A DNA stretch of 64,000 nucleotides from Rhodococcus sp. W8901. Lineage in GTDB: Bacteria > Actinomycetota > Actinomycetes > Mycobacteriales > Mycobacteriaceae. The stretch covers positions 2,480,001 through 2,544,000 of the forward strand of contig NZ_CP054690.1 of the NCBI RefSeq assembly GCF_013348805.1, in the 5' to 3' direction. A program made the translations under genes and the position numbers. The stretch's first letter is position 1. The number at the start of each line of letters is the position of its first letter. Below the pieces are notes generated by a model. It had not been told where the DNA came from. It searched no databases and saw nothing but the letters and a program-made list of their open reading frames with translations. Shown piece after piece: positions 56,973 through 64,000 of the stretch.

Positions 56973-57054
56973 GGACTACAGTTGTGCCTGGTGGTGTTGC
57001 AGTGCCGCCGGGTCCCGAGGGACCGCCCGCAGCGCGGTGGCAGGAGGTGACGGC

Positions 57055-59397
57055 ATGACCCAGCATCTTGATCGGTCTCAGAACACAGGTGCACCCGGTA
57101 CAGGGGCGACGCCACCTGCGGAGAAGTCCGCACCCGCGCCCGTACCGACCTCCGCGTCGCGACGGGTGCGCGCCCGGTTGGCACGGCGCATCACCGGTCA
57201 GCGCAACGCCCCGGTCCGCCCGGTGCTCGAACCGCTGGTGACCCTGCACCGCGAGCTGTACCCCAAGGCCGACTTCTCGCTGCTGCAGCGGGCGTACGAC
57301 GTCGCCGAGCAGCGGCACGCCACGCAGTTCCGCAAGTCCGGCGACCCGTACATCACCCATCCGCTCGCGGTCGCGAACATCCTCGCCGAACTCGGCATGG
57401 ACACCACCACCCTGGTGGCGGCGCTCCTCCACGACACCGTCGAGGACACCGGGTATTCGCTCGAGGAACTGACCGCCGAGTTCGGTGAGGAGGTGGCGCA
57501 CCTCGTCGACGGCGTCACCAAGCTGGACAAGGTGGTCCTGGGATCGGCTGCCGAGGGCGAGACGATCCGCAAGATGATCATCGCGATGGCGCGCGATCCA
57601 CGGGTGCTGGTCATCAAGGTCGCCGACCGGCTCCACAACATGCGCACGATGCGGTTCCTGCCGCCGGAGAAGCAGGCGCGCAAGGCCCGCGAGACGTTGG
57701 AAGTGATTGCGCCGCTGGCGCATCGACTCGGCATGGCGACCGTGAAGTGGGAGCTCGAGGACCTGTCGTTCGCGATCCTGCATCCGAAGAAGTACGAGGA
57801 GATCGTCCGGCTGGTCGCGGACCGGGCACCGTCGCGCGACACCTACCTGGCGAAAGTGCGGGCGGAGATCAACGCGACCCTGTCGGCGTCACGGATCAAT
57901 GCCGTCGTCGAGGGCCGCCCCAAGCACTACTGGTCGATCTACCAGAAGATGATCGTCAAGGGCCGCGACTTCGACGACATCCACGACCTGGTGGGCGTGC
58001 GGATCCTGTGCGACGAGATCCGCGACTGCTACGCCGCGGTCGGCGTCGTGCACTCGCTGTGGCAGCCGATGGCGGGCCGGTTCAAGGACTACATCGCGCA
58101 GCCGCGGTACGGGGTCTACCAGTCGCTGCACACCACCGTGATCGGCCCCGAGGGCAAGCCGCTGGAGGTGCAGATCCGCACGCGGGACATGCACCGCACG
58201 GCGGAGTTCGGTATCGCCGCGCACTGGCGCTACAAGGAGACCAAGGGGCGGCACTCCGGCGATGTCGCCGAGGTCGACGACATGGCGTGGATGCGTCAGC
58301 TGCTCGACTGGCAGCGGGAGGCCGCCGATCCCGGTGAGTTCCTCGAGTCGCTCCGGTACGACCTCGCGGTCAAGGAGATCTTCGTCTTCACGCCGAAGGG
58401 CGATGTGGTGACGTTGCCCGCCGGCTCGACGCCGGTCGACTTCGCCTACGCGGTGCACACCGAGGTCGGACACCGATGTATCGGTGCCCGCGTCAACGGC
58501 CGGTTGGTGGCGCTCGAGCGCACGCTCGAGAACGGTGAGGTCGTCGAGGTCTTCACATCGAAGGCGGCCAACGCCGGGCCGAGTCGGGACTGGCAGTCGT
58601 TCGTGGTGTCGCCGCGGGCGAAGACCAAGATTCGGCAGTGGTTCGCGAAGGAACGCCGCGAGGAAGCGCTCGAAGCCGGCAAGGACGCCATCGCGAAGGA
58701 GGTTCGCCGCGGTGGACTTCCCTTGCAGCGCTTGATGAATGCCGAGTCGATGACGGCGATCGCGCACGAGTTGCGGTATGCCGACGTCTCGGCGCTCTAC
58801 ACCGCGGTGGGCGAGCACAACGTCTCGGCTCAGCACGTCGTGCAGCGCCTGGTCGCGCATCTCGGCGGCGTCGGCGCCGTCGAGGAGGAGTTGGCCGAGC
58901 GGTCGACGCCGTCGACCATCCCCACCCGCCCGCGTGGCACCGGCGACGTGGGCGTGCTGGTGCCCGGAGCGCCGGGCACGGTCGCCAAGCTCGCGAAGTG
59001 TTGCACCCCGGTGCCGGGCGACGAGATCATGGGCTTCGTGACGCGCGGCGGTGCGGTGAGCGTGCACCGCACGGACTGCACCAACGCGGCCTCGCTGCGA
59101 CAGCAGTCGGAGCGGATCATCGAAGTCCAGTGGGCGCCGTCGCCGTCGTCGGTGTTCCTGGTGGCCATCCAGATCGAGGCACTCGACAGGCATCGGTTGC
59201 TGTCGGACGTGACCAAGGCTCTCGCCGACGAGAAGGTGAACATCCTGTCGGCGTCGGTGACTACGTCGGGGGACCGGGTCGCGGTCAGCAAGTTCACGTT
59301 CGAGATGGGCGACCCGAAGCACCTGGGTCATGTGCTGAACGTGGTGCGCAACGTCGAGGGCGTCTACGACGTCTACCGCGTGACGTCGGCCGCCTAG
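57055..59397 (+). CDS. rel: Bifunctional (p)ppGpp synthetase/hydrolase Rel
   Basis: 780 residues from the ATG at 57055, with GGAGGTG upstream. Hydrolase HD domain: [36 protein letters not shown]. Synthetase domain: [35 protein letters not shown] and [25 protein letters not shown] domain near residue 440 ([28 protein letters not shown]), zinc-finger region with KCCTPVPGD, and the C-terminal ACT/RRM domain. It makes and destroys the starvation alarmone at the ribosome. Synthetase residues and the HD pair are both intact, so it is dual-function. Confidence 0.97.
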   Translation: MTQHLDRSQNTGAPGTGATPPAEKSAPAPVPTSASRRVRARLARRITGQRNAPVRPVLEPLVTLHRELYPKADFSLLQRAYDVAEQRHATQFRKSGDPYITHPLAVANILAELGMDTTTLVAALLHDTVEDTGYSLEELTAEFGEEVAHLVDGVTKLDKVVLGSAAEGETIRKMIIAMARDPRVLVIKVADRLHNMRTMRFLPPEKQARKARETLEVIAPLAHRLGMATVKWELEDLSFAILHPKKYEEIVRLVADRAPSRDTYLAKVRAEINATLSASRINAVVEGRPKHYWSIYQKMIVKGRDFDDIHDLVGVRILCDEIRDCYAAVGVVHSLWQPMAGRFKDYIAQPRYGVYQSLHTTVIGPEGKPLEVQIRTRDMHRTAEFGIAAHWRYKETKGRHSGDVAEVDDMAWMRQLLDWQREAADPGEFLESLRYDLAVKEIFVFTPKGDVVTLPAGSTPVDFAYAVHTEVGHRCIGARVNGRLVALERTLENGEVVEVFTSKAANAGPSRDWQSFVVSPRAKTKIRQWFAKERREEALEAGKDAIAKEVRRGGLPLQRLMNAESMTAIAHELRYADVSALYTAVGEHNVSAQHVVQRLVAHLGGVGAVEEELAERSTPSTIPTRPRGTGDVGVLVPGAPGTVAKLAKCCTPVPGDEIMGFVTRGGAVSVHRTDCTNAASLRQQSERIIEVQWAPSPSSVFLVAIQIEALDRHRLLSDVTKALADEKVNILSASVTTSGDRVAVSKFTFEMGDPKHLGHVLNVVRNVEGVYDVYRVTSAA

Positions 59398-59420
59398 CGG
59401 GTTCGAGCCTCCGGAACGGG

Positions 59421-59467
59421 CTGAAGGGGCCCTTCGTGCGCTGTGAGCGTACGAAGGGCCCCTTCAG
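59421..59467. terminator. Bidirectional terminator between rel and the cyclophilin genes
   Basis: Perfect 17-bp arms at 59421-59437 and 59451-59467 (core GAAGGGGCCCTTCG / CGAAGGGCCCCTTC) with a 13-nt loop. The genes on both sides converge on it. The arms are themselves partly palindromic. Confidence 0.8.
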
Positions 59468-59485
59468 CTGTGCAGGGGAGGCGTG

Positions 59486-60274
59486 TCAGCCGAGTTTGGC
59501 GGTCTCGATGGTGACCGGGTTGGTCGGGGCGCCGTCGCCGGGCGACGTGGAGCCCTTCACGCCGGCCGCGGCGATCTTGTCCAGGGTGGCGAGCCCCTCG
59601 TCCGAGATCGTGCCGACCACCGTGTAGTTCGGCTGGAGCAGCGAGTCCTCGAAGACCAGGAAGAACTGGCTGCCGTTGGTGTCGGCGCCGGCGTTGGCCA
59701 TCGCGACGGTGCCGCGGGGATACACGACGGGGTTGTTCAGCGCGGGATCGTTCGCGGCGAACTGATTGGTCGGGTACTCGTTGGCGTACTGGTAGCCGGG
59801 TCCGCCGCTGCCGCGTCCGGACGGGTCACCGCACTGCAGCATGCCCAGGCCGGGGACGGTGGAGATGCGGTGGCAGGGGGTGCCGTCGTAGTACGCCTGC
59901 TCGGTGAGGCTGACGAAGCTGTTGACCGTGCAGGGTGCCTTCGCGCGGTCGAGGGTGAGGCCGATCGGACCCGCATCGGTGGCGAGAGCGACCGGGACGG
60001 TGCCCTCGGTCGAGACGCCCGTTCCGTTCGGAGCCTTCACGTCCTTCGCGGCCGGACCGGCCGGGGCGTAGCTGCAGTCGACCGTCGGCGCGGCGGGTGC
60101 GGCGGCCGCGGGCAGGGCCGCGAAACGGGACATGTCGATCGACGGCGCGGCCGGTGTCGTCCAGGTGCTCGATGCGCTCGTGGAGGTGTCGGTGGAGCTG
60201 TCGTTGTCGGAGGAGCACCCGGTCAGGACGAGTGCCACGCCCAGTCCGACTGCGGCTAATGCTGTGCGCTTCAT
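59486..60274 (-). CDS. Cyclophilin-type peptidyl-prolyl isomerase, lipoprotein
   Basis: 262 residues from ATG, overlapping the stop of the upstream cyclophilin gene by one base. The lipoprotein signal ends VLTGC (Cys20), followed by a Ser/Asp/Thr-rich linker. The cyclophilin domain (about 95-262) has APCTVNSFVSLTEQAYYDGTPCHRI with the catalytic Arg and MLQCGDPSGRGSGGPGYQYANEYP, ending GLATLDKIAAAGV. It would speed proline isomerisation of exported proteins at the outer membrane face. It is a tandem paralogue of the next gene; mycobacteria have only one at this place. Confidence 0.93.
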   Translation of the reverse strand: MKRTALAAVGLGVALVLTGCSSDNDSSTDTSTSASSTWTTPAAPSIDMSRFAALPAAAAPAAPTVDCSYAPAGPAAKDVKAPNGTGVSTEGTVPVALATDAGPIGLTLDRAKAPCTVNSFVSLTEQAYYDGTPCHRISTVPGLGMLQCGDPSGRGSGGPGYQYANEYPTNQFAANDPALNNPVVYPRGTVAMANAGADTNGSQFFLVFEDSLLQPNYTVVGTISDEGLATLDKIAAAGVKGSTSPGDGAPTNPVTIETAKLG

Positions 60275-61143
60275 CAGTCCAGTCTCACACTCGTGATCTC
60301 GACGGGCAGGTTCGGCTTGCCGTCACCGGGCTGGTTGGACGCGTCGTTTCCGGCCGCGGCAACCTTGTCGAGGGTCGCGAGGCCGGTCTCGTCGATCGTG
60401 CCGAACACGGTGTAGTCCGGCGGCAGCTGCGAATCGCCGTAGACCATGAAGAATTGGCTGCCGTTGCTGTTCGGCACGGCGCTGTGCGCCATCGCCAGGG
60501 TGCCGCGGGGGTACAGCGCGGGCGTGCTCAACGCGGGATCGCCCTCGGCGTACTGGTCGGTCGGGAACTCGTTGGCGAAGCCGTAGCCGGGCCCGCCGGT
60601 CCCGGTCCCGGTGGGGTCGCCGCACTGCAGGACCTGCAGGCTGTCACCTGTGGTGAGCCGGTGGCAGCTGGTGGCGTCGAAGTAGCCCTGCGAGGCGAGG
60701 CTGACGAAATTGTTGACCGTGCAGGGCGATTCGCCGTTGTTCAGCGTCAGGCCGATGTTGCCCTGCGAAGTCTCCATGCTGGCGCTGACAGTCGCGACGG
60801 TGGTGTCGATGCCCTCGGTGCGCGGCGGAGTGTTGGGCTTCGACGGCGCGCTGCCGTCGGGCGTGTAGGTGCAGTTCACGAGATTCGCGAGCGCCTCGGC
60901 GCGACCGGCCGGCAACGCGCCGGCGGTCTGCGTCGGGGAGGCCGCGGTGTTCTCGGAGGACTTGTCCTCGTCCTTGCCGCTCAGCGTCACCACGACGGCC
61001 CCGACCGCGACCACGACGATGACGCCGACGATCGAACCGGCGATCGTCAACTGCTTGCGCTTTCGTGCGCGCGCGGCGCGCCGTTCGAGCTGGCGTTCCA
61101 GCTTTCTCTTCGCTGCTTCCCGGCGCTGCTGATTGCTCGGCAC
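60274..61143 (-). CDS. ppiB: Cyclophilin-type peptidyl-prolyl isomerase, membrane-anchored
   Basis: 289 residues from ATG. A strongly basic start (NQQRREAAKRKLERQLERRAARARKRKQ) and one membrane helix (LTIAGSIVGVIVVVAVGAVVV) anchor the protein with the enzyme outside. The cyclophilin domain has SPCTVNNFVSLASQGYFDATSCHRL and VLQCGDPTGTGTGGPGYGFANEFP. It matches mycobacterial Rv2582 in place and in the basic N-terminal pattern. Its partner gene downstream is a lipoprotein paralogue, so the two isomerases differ by how they are anchored. Confidence 0.94.
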   Translation of the reverse strand: MPSNQQRREAAKRKLERQLERRAARARKRKQLTIAGSIVGVIVVVAVGAVVVTLSGKDEDKSSENTAASPTQTAGALPAGRAEALANLVNCTYTPDGSAPSKPNTPPRTEGIDTTVATVSASMETSQGNIGLTLNNGESPCTVNNFVSLASQGYFDATSCHRLTTGDSLQVLQCGDPTGTGTGGPGYGFANEFPTDQYAEGDPALSTPALYPRGTLAMAHSAVPNSNGSQFFMVYGDSQLPPDYTVFGTIDETGLATLDKVAAAGNDASNQPGDGKPNLPVEITSVRLD

Positions 61144-61263
61144 TGCGGTAGTCCTCCCGTACGTCTCGTTCGGTTTGTTCCGGAATATCTCGTGGCACCC
61201 GTCGCCGCCCGAGGGCTTCGGGCGAGTCTGTCATTCCAACCTGAGAAGATCCTGGCGCGACGA

Positions 61264-61295
61264 CAGCCTAGGCTGTATGCGGTCCGCAACGGACC
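61264..61295. promoter_or_regulatory. Two adjacent palindromes upstream of the metallo-hydrolase gene
   Basis: A perfect 12-bp palindrome CAGCCTAGGCTG (61264-61275) is followed by GGTCCG-CAA-CGGACC (61281-61295). They lie 34-65 bp before the GTG at 61329, in the divergent region with ppiB. Possible operator or structured 5' leader. Confidence 0.35.
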
Positions 61296-61328
61296 CCGTA
61301 ATCGACCCGTACTTTAGGAGCTGCCGCC

Positions 61329-62009
61329 GTGCTCGTCACCGGATTCCCGGCCGGGATGTTCCAGACCAACTGTTACATCCTCGCGCAGGACGACTCGACG
61401 GACTGCGTTGTCGTCGATCCCGGCCAGGACGCGGCCGAACCGTTGGCGCAGTTCCTCGCCCAGTCGGAGCTCGAGCCCCGGGCGGTGCTGTTGACACACG
61501 GCCATCTCGATCACACGTGGTCGGTGCAGCCGGTCTGCGAGCGGTACGGCATTCCGGCCTACATCCACCCCGAGGACCGGTACATGCTCAGCGATCCCGC
61601 GCGCGGGATCGGACCGACCATGAACCAGTTCATCGCCGGGGTCGAGTTCCGTGAGCCGGCCGAGGTGATCGAACTCGCCGACGGTGACGAGTTCTCCGTC
61701 GCCGGGATCGACTTCGTGGTCGACCACACCCCCGGGCACACGCAGGGTTCGGTCGTCTTCCGCACCGAACTGTCGACCGATGACGGACCGCTGCAGGTCG
61801 CACTGACCGGAGACACGCTGTTCCAGGGTTCGATCGGCCGCAGCGACCTTCCCGGGGGCAACCACGAGCAGTTGCTGCGCTCGATCGCGCGCAAGTTGCT
61901 CGTGCTCGACGACAGCACCGCAATCCTGCCCGGCCACGGTGGATCGAGTTCGATCGGCCAGGAGCGTGCCGCGAACCCGTTCCTCGTTGGACTGACCGCC
62001 TCCCAGTAA
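61329..62009 (+). CDS. MBL-fold metallo-hydrolase (glyoxalase II-like)
   Basis: 226 residues from GTG, with AGGAG upstream. Metallo-beta-lactamase fold with metal motif LLTHGHLDHTWS (HxHxDH), a second His in DHTPGHTQGSVVF, Asp in LTGDTLFQGSIGRSD and His in ILPGHGGSSSIGQE. Relatives hydrolyse thioesters such as S-lactoyl conjugates; in this mycothiol-using group the natural thiol is unknown. Counterpart of Rv2581c beside hisS. It is 15 bp upstream of hisS and probably in one transcript with it. Confidence 0.92.
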   Translation: MLVTGFPAGMFQTNCYILAQDDSTDCVVVDPGQDAAEPLAQFLAQSELEPRAVLLTHGHLDHTWSVQPVCERYGIPAYIHPEDRYMLSDPARGIGPTMNQFIAGVEFREPAEVIELADGDEFSVAGIDFVVDHTPGHTQGSVVFRTELSTDDGPLQVALTGDTLFQGSIGRSDLPGGNHEQLLRSIARKLLVLDDSTAILPGHGGSSSIGQERAANPFLVGLTASQ

Positions 62010-62024
62010 GGAAAAGTAAGCACC

Positions 62025-63299
62025 GTGAGTAAGTCCAGCACCTTCTCGGCCCCCAAGGGCATTCCCGACTATGTCCCGCCGCAGTCCGCGGAGTTCGTCG
62101 CCGTGCGCGACGGGCTGACCCGCGCGGCGAGGTTGGCCGGCTACGGACACATCGAGTTGCCGATCTTCGAGGACACGGGTCTGTTCGCCCGCGGCGTCGG
62201 TGAGTCCACCGACGTCGTGTCGAAGGAGATGTACACGTTCGCCGACCGCGGCGATCGTTCGGTGACGCTCCGGCCCGAGGGCACCGCCGGTGTGATGCGC
62301 GCCGTGATCGAGCACGGCCTCGACCGCGGCCAACTCCCGGTCAAGCTCAGCTACGCCGGCCCGTTCTTCCGCTACGAGCGCCCCCAGGCGGGCCGCTACC
62401 GTCAGCTGCAGCAGGTGGGCGTCGAGGCGATCGGCGTGGACGATCCGGCGCTCGACGCCGAGGTCATCGCGATCGCCGACGCCGGTTTCCGGTCCCTCGG
62501 ACTCGACGGTTTCCGGCTCGAGATCACCTCGCTCGGTGACGAGACGTGCCGCCCGCAGTATCGGGAGCGGTTGCAGGAGTTCCTGTTCGCGCTGCCGCTG
62601 GACGAAGAAACGCAGGCACGAGCCCGAATCAACCCGCTGCGCGTGCTCGACGACAAGCGCAAGGAGGTCCGCGAGATGACGGCGGACGCCCCGCTCATGC
62701 TCGATCACCTCTCGGAGAGTGCGAAGTCGCACTTCGATCAGGTCCTCGCACACCTCGACGCGCTCGGTGTGCCCTACGTCGTGAATCCGCGCATGGTGCG
62801 CGGCCTCGACTACTACACCAAGACCACGTTCGAGTTCGTCCACGACGGTCTCGGTGCACAGTCCGGCATCGGCGGCGGTGGTCGCTACGACGGCCTCATG
62901 GAGCAGCTCGGCGGTCAGCCGTTGTCCGGTATCGGCTTCGGCCTCGGTGTGGACCGCACCATCCTGGCGCTCGCGGCGGAGGGCAAGTCCGCCGGCAACC
63001 CCGCGCGCTGCGAGGTGTTCGGCGTGCCGATCGGTGACGCGGCGAAGGCGCGGATGGTCACGATCGCGCGGGACCTGCGGGCGGCCGGCATCCGCGTCGA
63101 CATGGTGTACGGCGATCGCGGGATCAAGGGCTCGATGAAGGCGGCGGACCGTTCGGGTGCACGGTTCGCGCTCGTGCTCGGCGACGAGGACCTCGCGGCC
63201 GACACGATCGGCGTCAAGAACCTGGGCACCGGCGAACAGACCTCGGTCCCGTTGGAAGATATTGTCGCGCAGATCGGTTCGATTCTTGCCGACGCCTGA
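62025..63299 (+). CDS. hisS: Histidyl-tRNA synthetase
   Basis: 424 residues from GTG, with AAGGAAAAG upstream. Class II core: [14 protein letters not shown], motif 2 [28 protein letters not shown], histidine-specific [14 protein letters not shown] and motif 3 [15 protein letters not shown]. The C-terminal anticodon-binding domain ends at [15 protein letters not shown]. It charges tRNA-His. The next gene may start inside its last five codons. Confidence 0.97.
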   Translation: MSKSSTFSAPKGIPDYVPPQSAEFVAVRDGLTRAARLAGYGHIELPIFEDTGLFARGVGESTDVVSKEMYTFADRGDRSVTLRPEGTAGVMRAVIEHGLDRGQLPVKLSYAGPFFRYERPQAGRYRQLQQVGVEAIGVDDPALDAEVIAIADAGFRSLGLDGFRLEITSLGDETCRPQYRERLQEFLFALPLDEETQARARINPLRVLDDKRKEVREMTADAPLMLDHLSESAKSHFDQVLAHLDALGVPYVVNPRMVRGLDYYTKTTFEFVHDGLGAQSGIGGGGRYDGLMEQLGGQPLSGIGFGLGVDRTILALAAEGKSAGNPARCEVFGVPIGDAAKARMVTIARDLRAAGIRVDMVYGDRGIKGSMKAADRSGARFALVLGDEDLAADTIGVKNLGTGEQTSVPLEDIVAQIGSILADA

Positions 63300-63927
63300 C
63301 GGCGCGGGTGGGGAGCAGTTCTCCCTCGACCTCATCCCGGCGTCGATGTTGGCGCCCCGCATGCGCCGGATCGCCGTCGTCTCGATCGTGATCGGGATCG
63401 TGGTGGGCGCCGTGGTGGCGTTCTTCGCCGACCCGCTGGTCGCCGTCGCCGTCGGCGCGGTGATCGGCCTGCCGACCGCGCTGTCGGCGCTGCTGGCAAC
63501 CCGGCGCCGAATGTGGTTGGACGGCACCGTGATCCACGCATCGAACGGACTCCGGCACCGTCGGATCGAGGTGGGCAAGGCGGTCAGTGTCGAGTTCGTC
63601 GTCCGGGCCGGGCGGATCAGTCAGGTCGCGGTACGGATCGGGGACGGCCGGGCTGCGCAGACCGTGCCGCTCGCGCTCTACACCGCGGACGGCGGGCGCG
63701 AACTCGAGGTGCTCGGGTTGCGCAAGCTCGCCGACGCCCTCTCCGCGAGCGAACTGGCACCCGCGGCCGCCGCGGCATCGCTGCTCATCGAGCAGTTGCG
63801 AGCGGAGGCCCGGGGTGCCGGTCTGGAGGAGCGCCCGCTGTACCGAGCGGTCGTACTGGTCCGCGATGCGGGCCGGGTCCCGCAGACCGTGCTCACCGAC
63901 CAGGAAGTCGCGACCCTGTCGATCTGA
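63286..63927 (+). CDS. Conserved membrane protein of unknown function
   Basis: 213 residues if started at the TTG at 63286, which overlaps hisS by 14 bp and keeps a protein-like N-terminus ([19 protein letters not shown]). ATG at 63346 gives 193 residues and is a fair alternative; neither has a strong Shine-Dalgarno. Two membrane helices as a hairpin ([19 protein letters not shown] and [22 protein letters not shown]) are followed by a ~130-residue soluble domain opening [33 protein letters not shown]-like in pattern. No known family assigned. Probably co-transcribed with hisS. Confidence 0.72.
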   Translation: MPTPDGAGGEQFSLDLIPASMLAPRMRRIAVVSIVIGIVVGAVVAFFADPLVAVAVGAVIGLPTALSALLATRRRMWLDGTVIHASNGLRHRRIEVGKAVSVEFVVRAGRISQVAVRIGDGRAAQTVPLALYTADGGRELEVLGLRKLADALSASELAPAAAAASLLIEQLRAEARGAGLEERPLYRAVVLVRDAGRVPQTVLTDQEVATLSI

Positions 63928-64000
63928 CGTCCGTGCGCCGAGACGGACTGACCGGGCGGTAACTCCCTGGTTGCGGGTTCGGCCGTTCGCTTCGCTGCGC

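Noticed and set aside
54460-57783. Very long (about 1100-codon) minus-strand open frame across secF, the binding lipoprotein, apt and rel
   Set aside because: It crosses four well-defined genes, and its product is Arg/Gly/His-rich without any domain. Length alone is not evidence at this GC content.
63928-64000. Further gene at the right edge
   Set aside because: The last 73 bases show no coding frame, ribosome-binding site or hairpin I can support.

Overview
The window is a high-GC actinobacterial chromosome segment that reads as Rhodococcus/Prescottella or a close relative in the mycolate-forming Mycobacteriales. It carries a mycolyltransferase, the arabinogalactan arabinosyltransferase AftC, the PgsA-PatA-PimA start of phosphatidylinositol mannoside synthesis, PknG with GlnH and GlnX, and the coproporphyrin-dependent heme genes. 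Many genes start with GTG, and many neighbours overlap by 4 bp (GTGA/ATGA). The species is inferred from gene content only. No insertion sequence, prophage or CRISPR array was seen.

Layout. 1-4.7 kb: end of a secretory-lipase-like gene lacking its catalytic Ser and His, a 30-codon micro-ORF with a perfect Shine-Dalgarno, an IdeR-boxed siderophore-binding lipoprotein gene and an MMPL transporter. 4.7-8.1 kb: fadA-fadB beta-oxidation operon. 8.2-17.2 kb: RNase D, then a lipid block (alpha/beta hydrolase, WS/DGAT acyltransferase, LipM-like esterase) with KstR-type operators in both promoter regions, then DUF3000 and hemE-cgoX-hemQ. 17.2-21.9 kb: accessory genes (secreted protein, BisC-like molybdoenzyme, GntR repressor with DUF1648 membrane protein, unknown protein). 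21.9-27.2 kb: ribD-like, degenerate TAP-type hydrolase, aftC and msrB on the minus strand, with zapE divergent. 27.2-31.8 kb: GNAT, MFS, GH1 glycosidase, five minus-strand tRNAs (Gly, Cys, Val, Gly, Val) and a plus-strand tRNA-Val(CAC). 31.8-36.6 kb: glnX-glnH-pknG.

36.8-63.9 kb follows a gene order I know from Mycobacterium tuberculosis (about Rv2614c to Rv2580c): thrS, HIT hydrolase, pgsA, patA, pimA, Nudix, pdxS, tesB, pdxT, yebC, ruvC-ruvA-ruvB (with an SOS box), yajC, secD, secF, a solute-binding lipoprotein, apt, rel, ppiB, a metallo-hydrolase and hisS. The differences are a mycolyltransferase between pdxT and yebC and a second cyclophilin lipoprotein next to ppiB.

The genes cover envelope lipid synthesis (pgsA, patA, pimA, aftC, mycolyltransferase, MMPL), fatty-acid and storage-lipid turnover (fadAB, WS/DGAT, esterases, tesB), cofactors (heme, PLP), export (YajC-SecDF), recombination repair (RuvABC) and nutrient signalling (PknG pathway, Rel). 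The most notable unexplained signals are the KstR-like sites around the lipid block, the pseudo-lipase plus micro-ORF pair, and the GntR operator lying inside a leaderless promoter.
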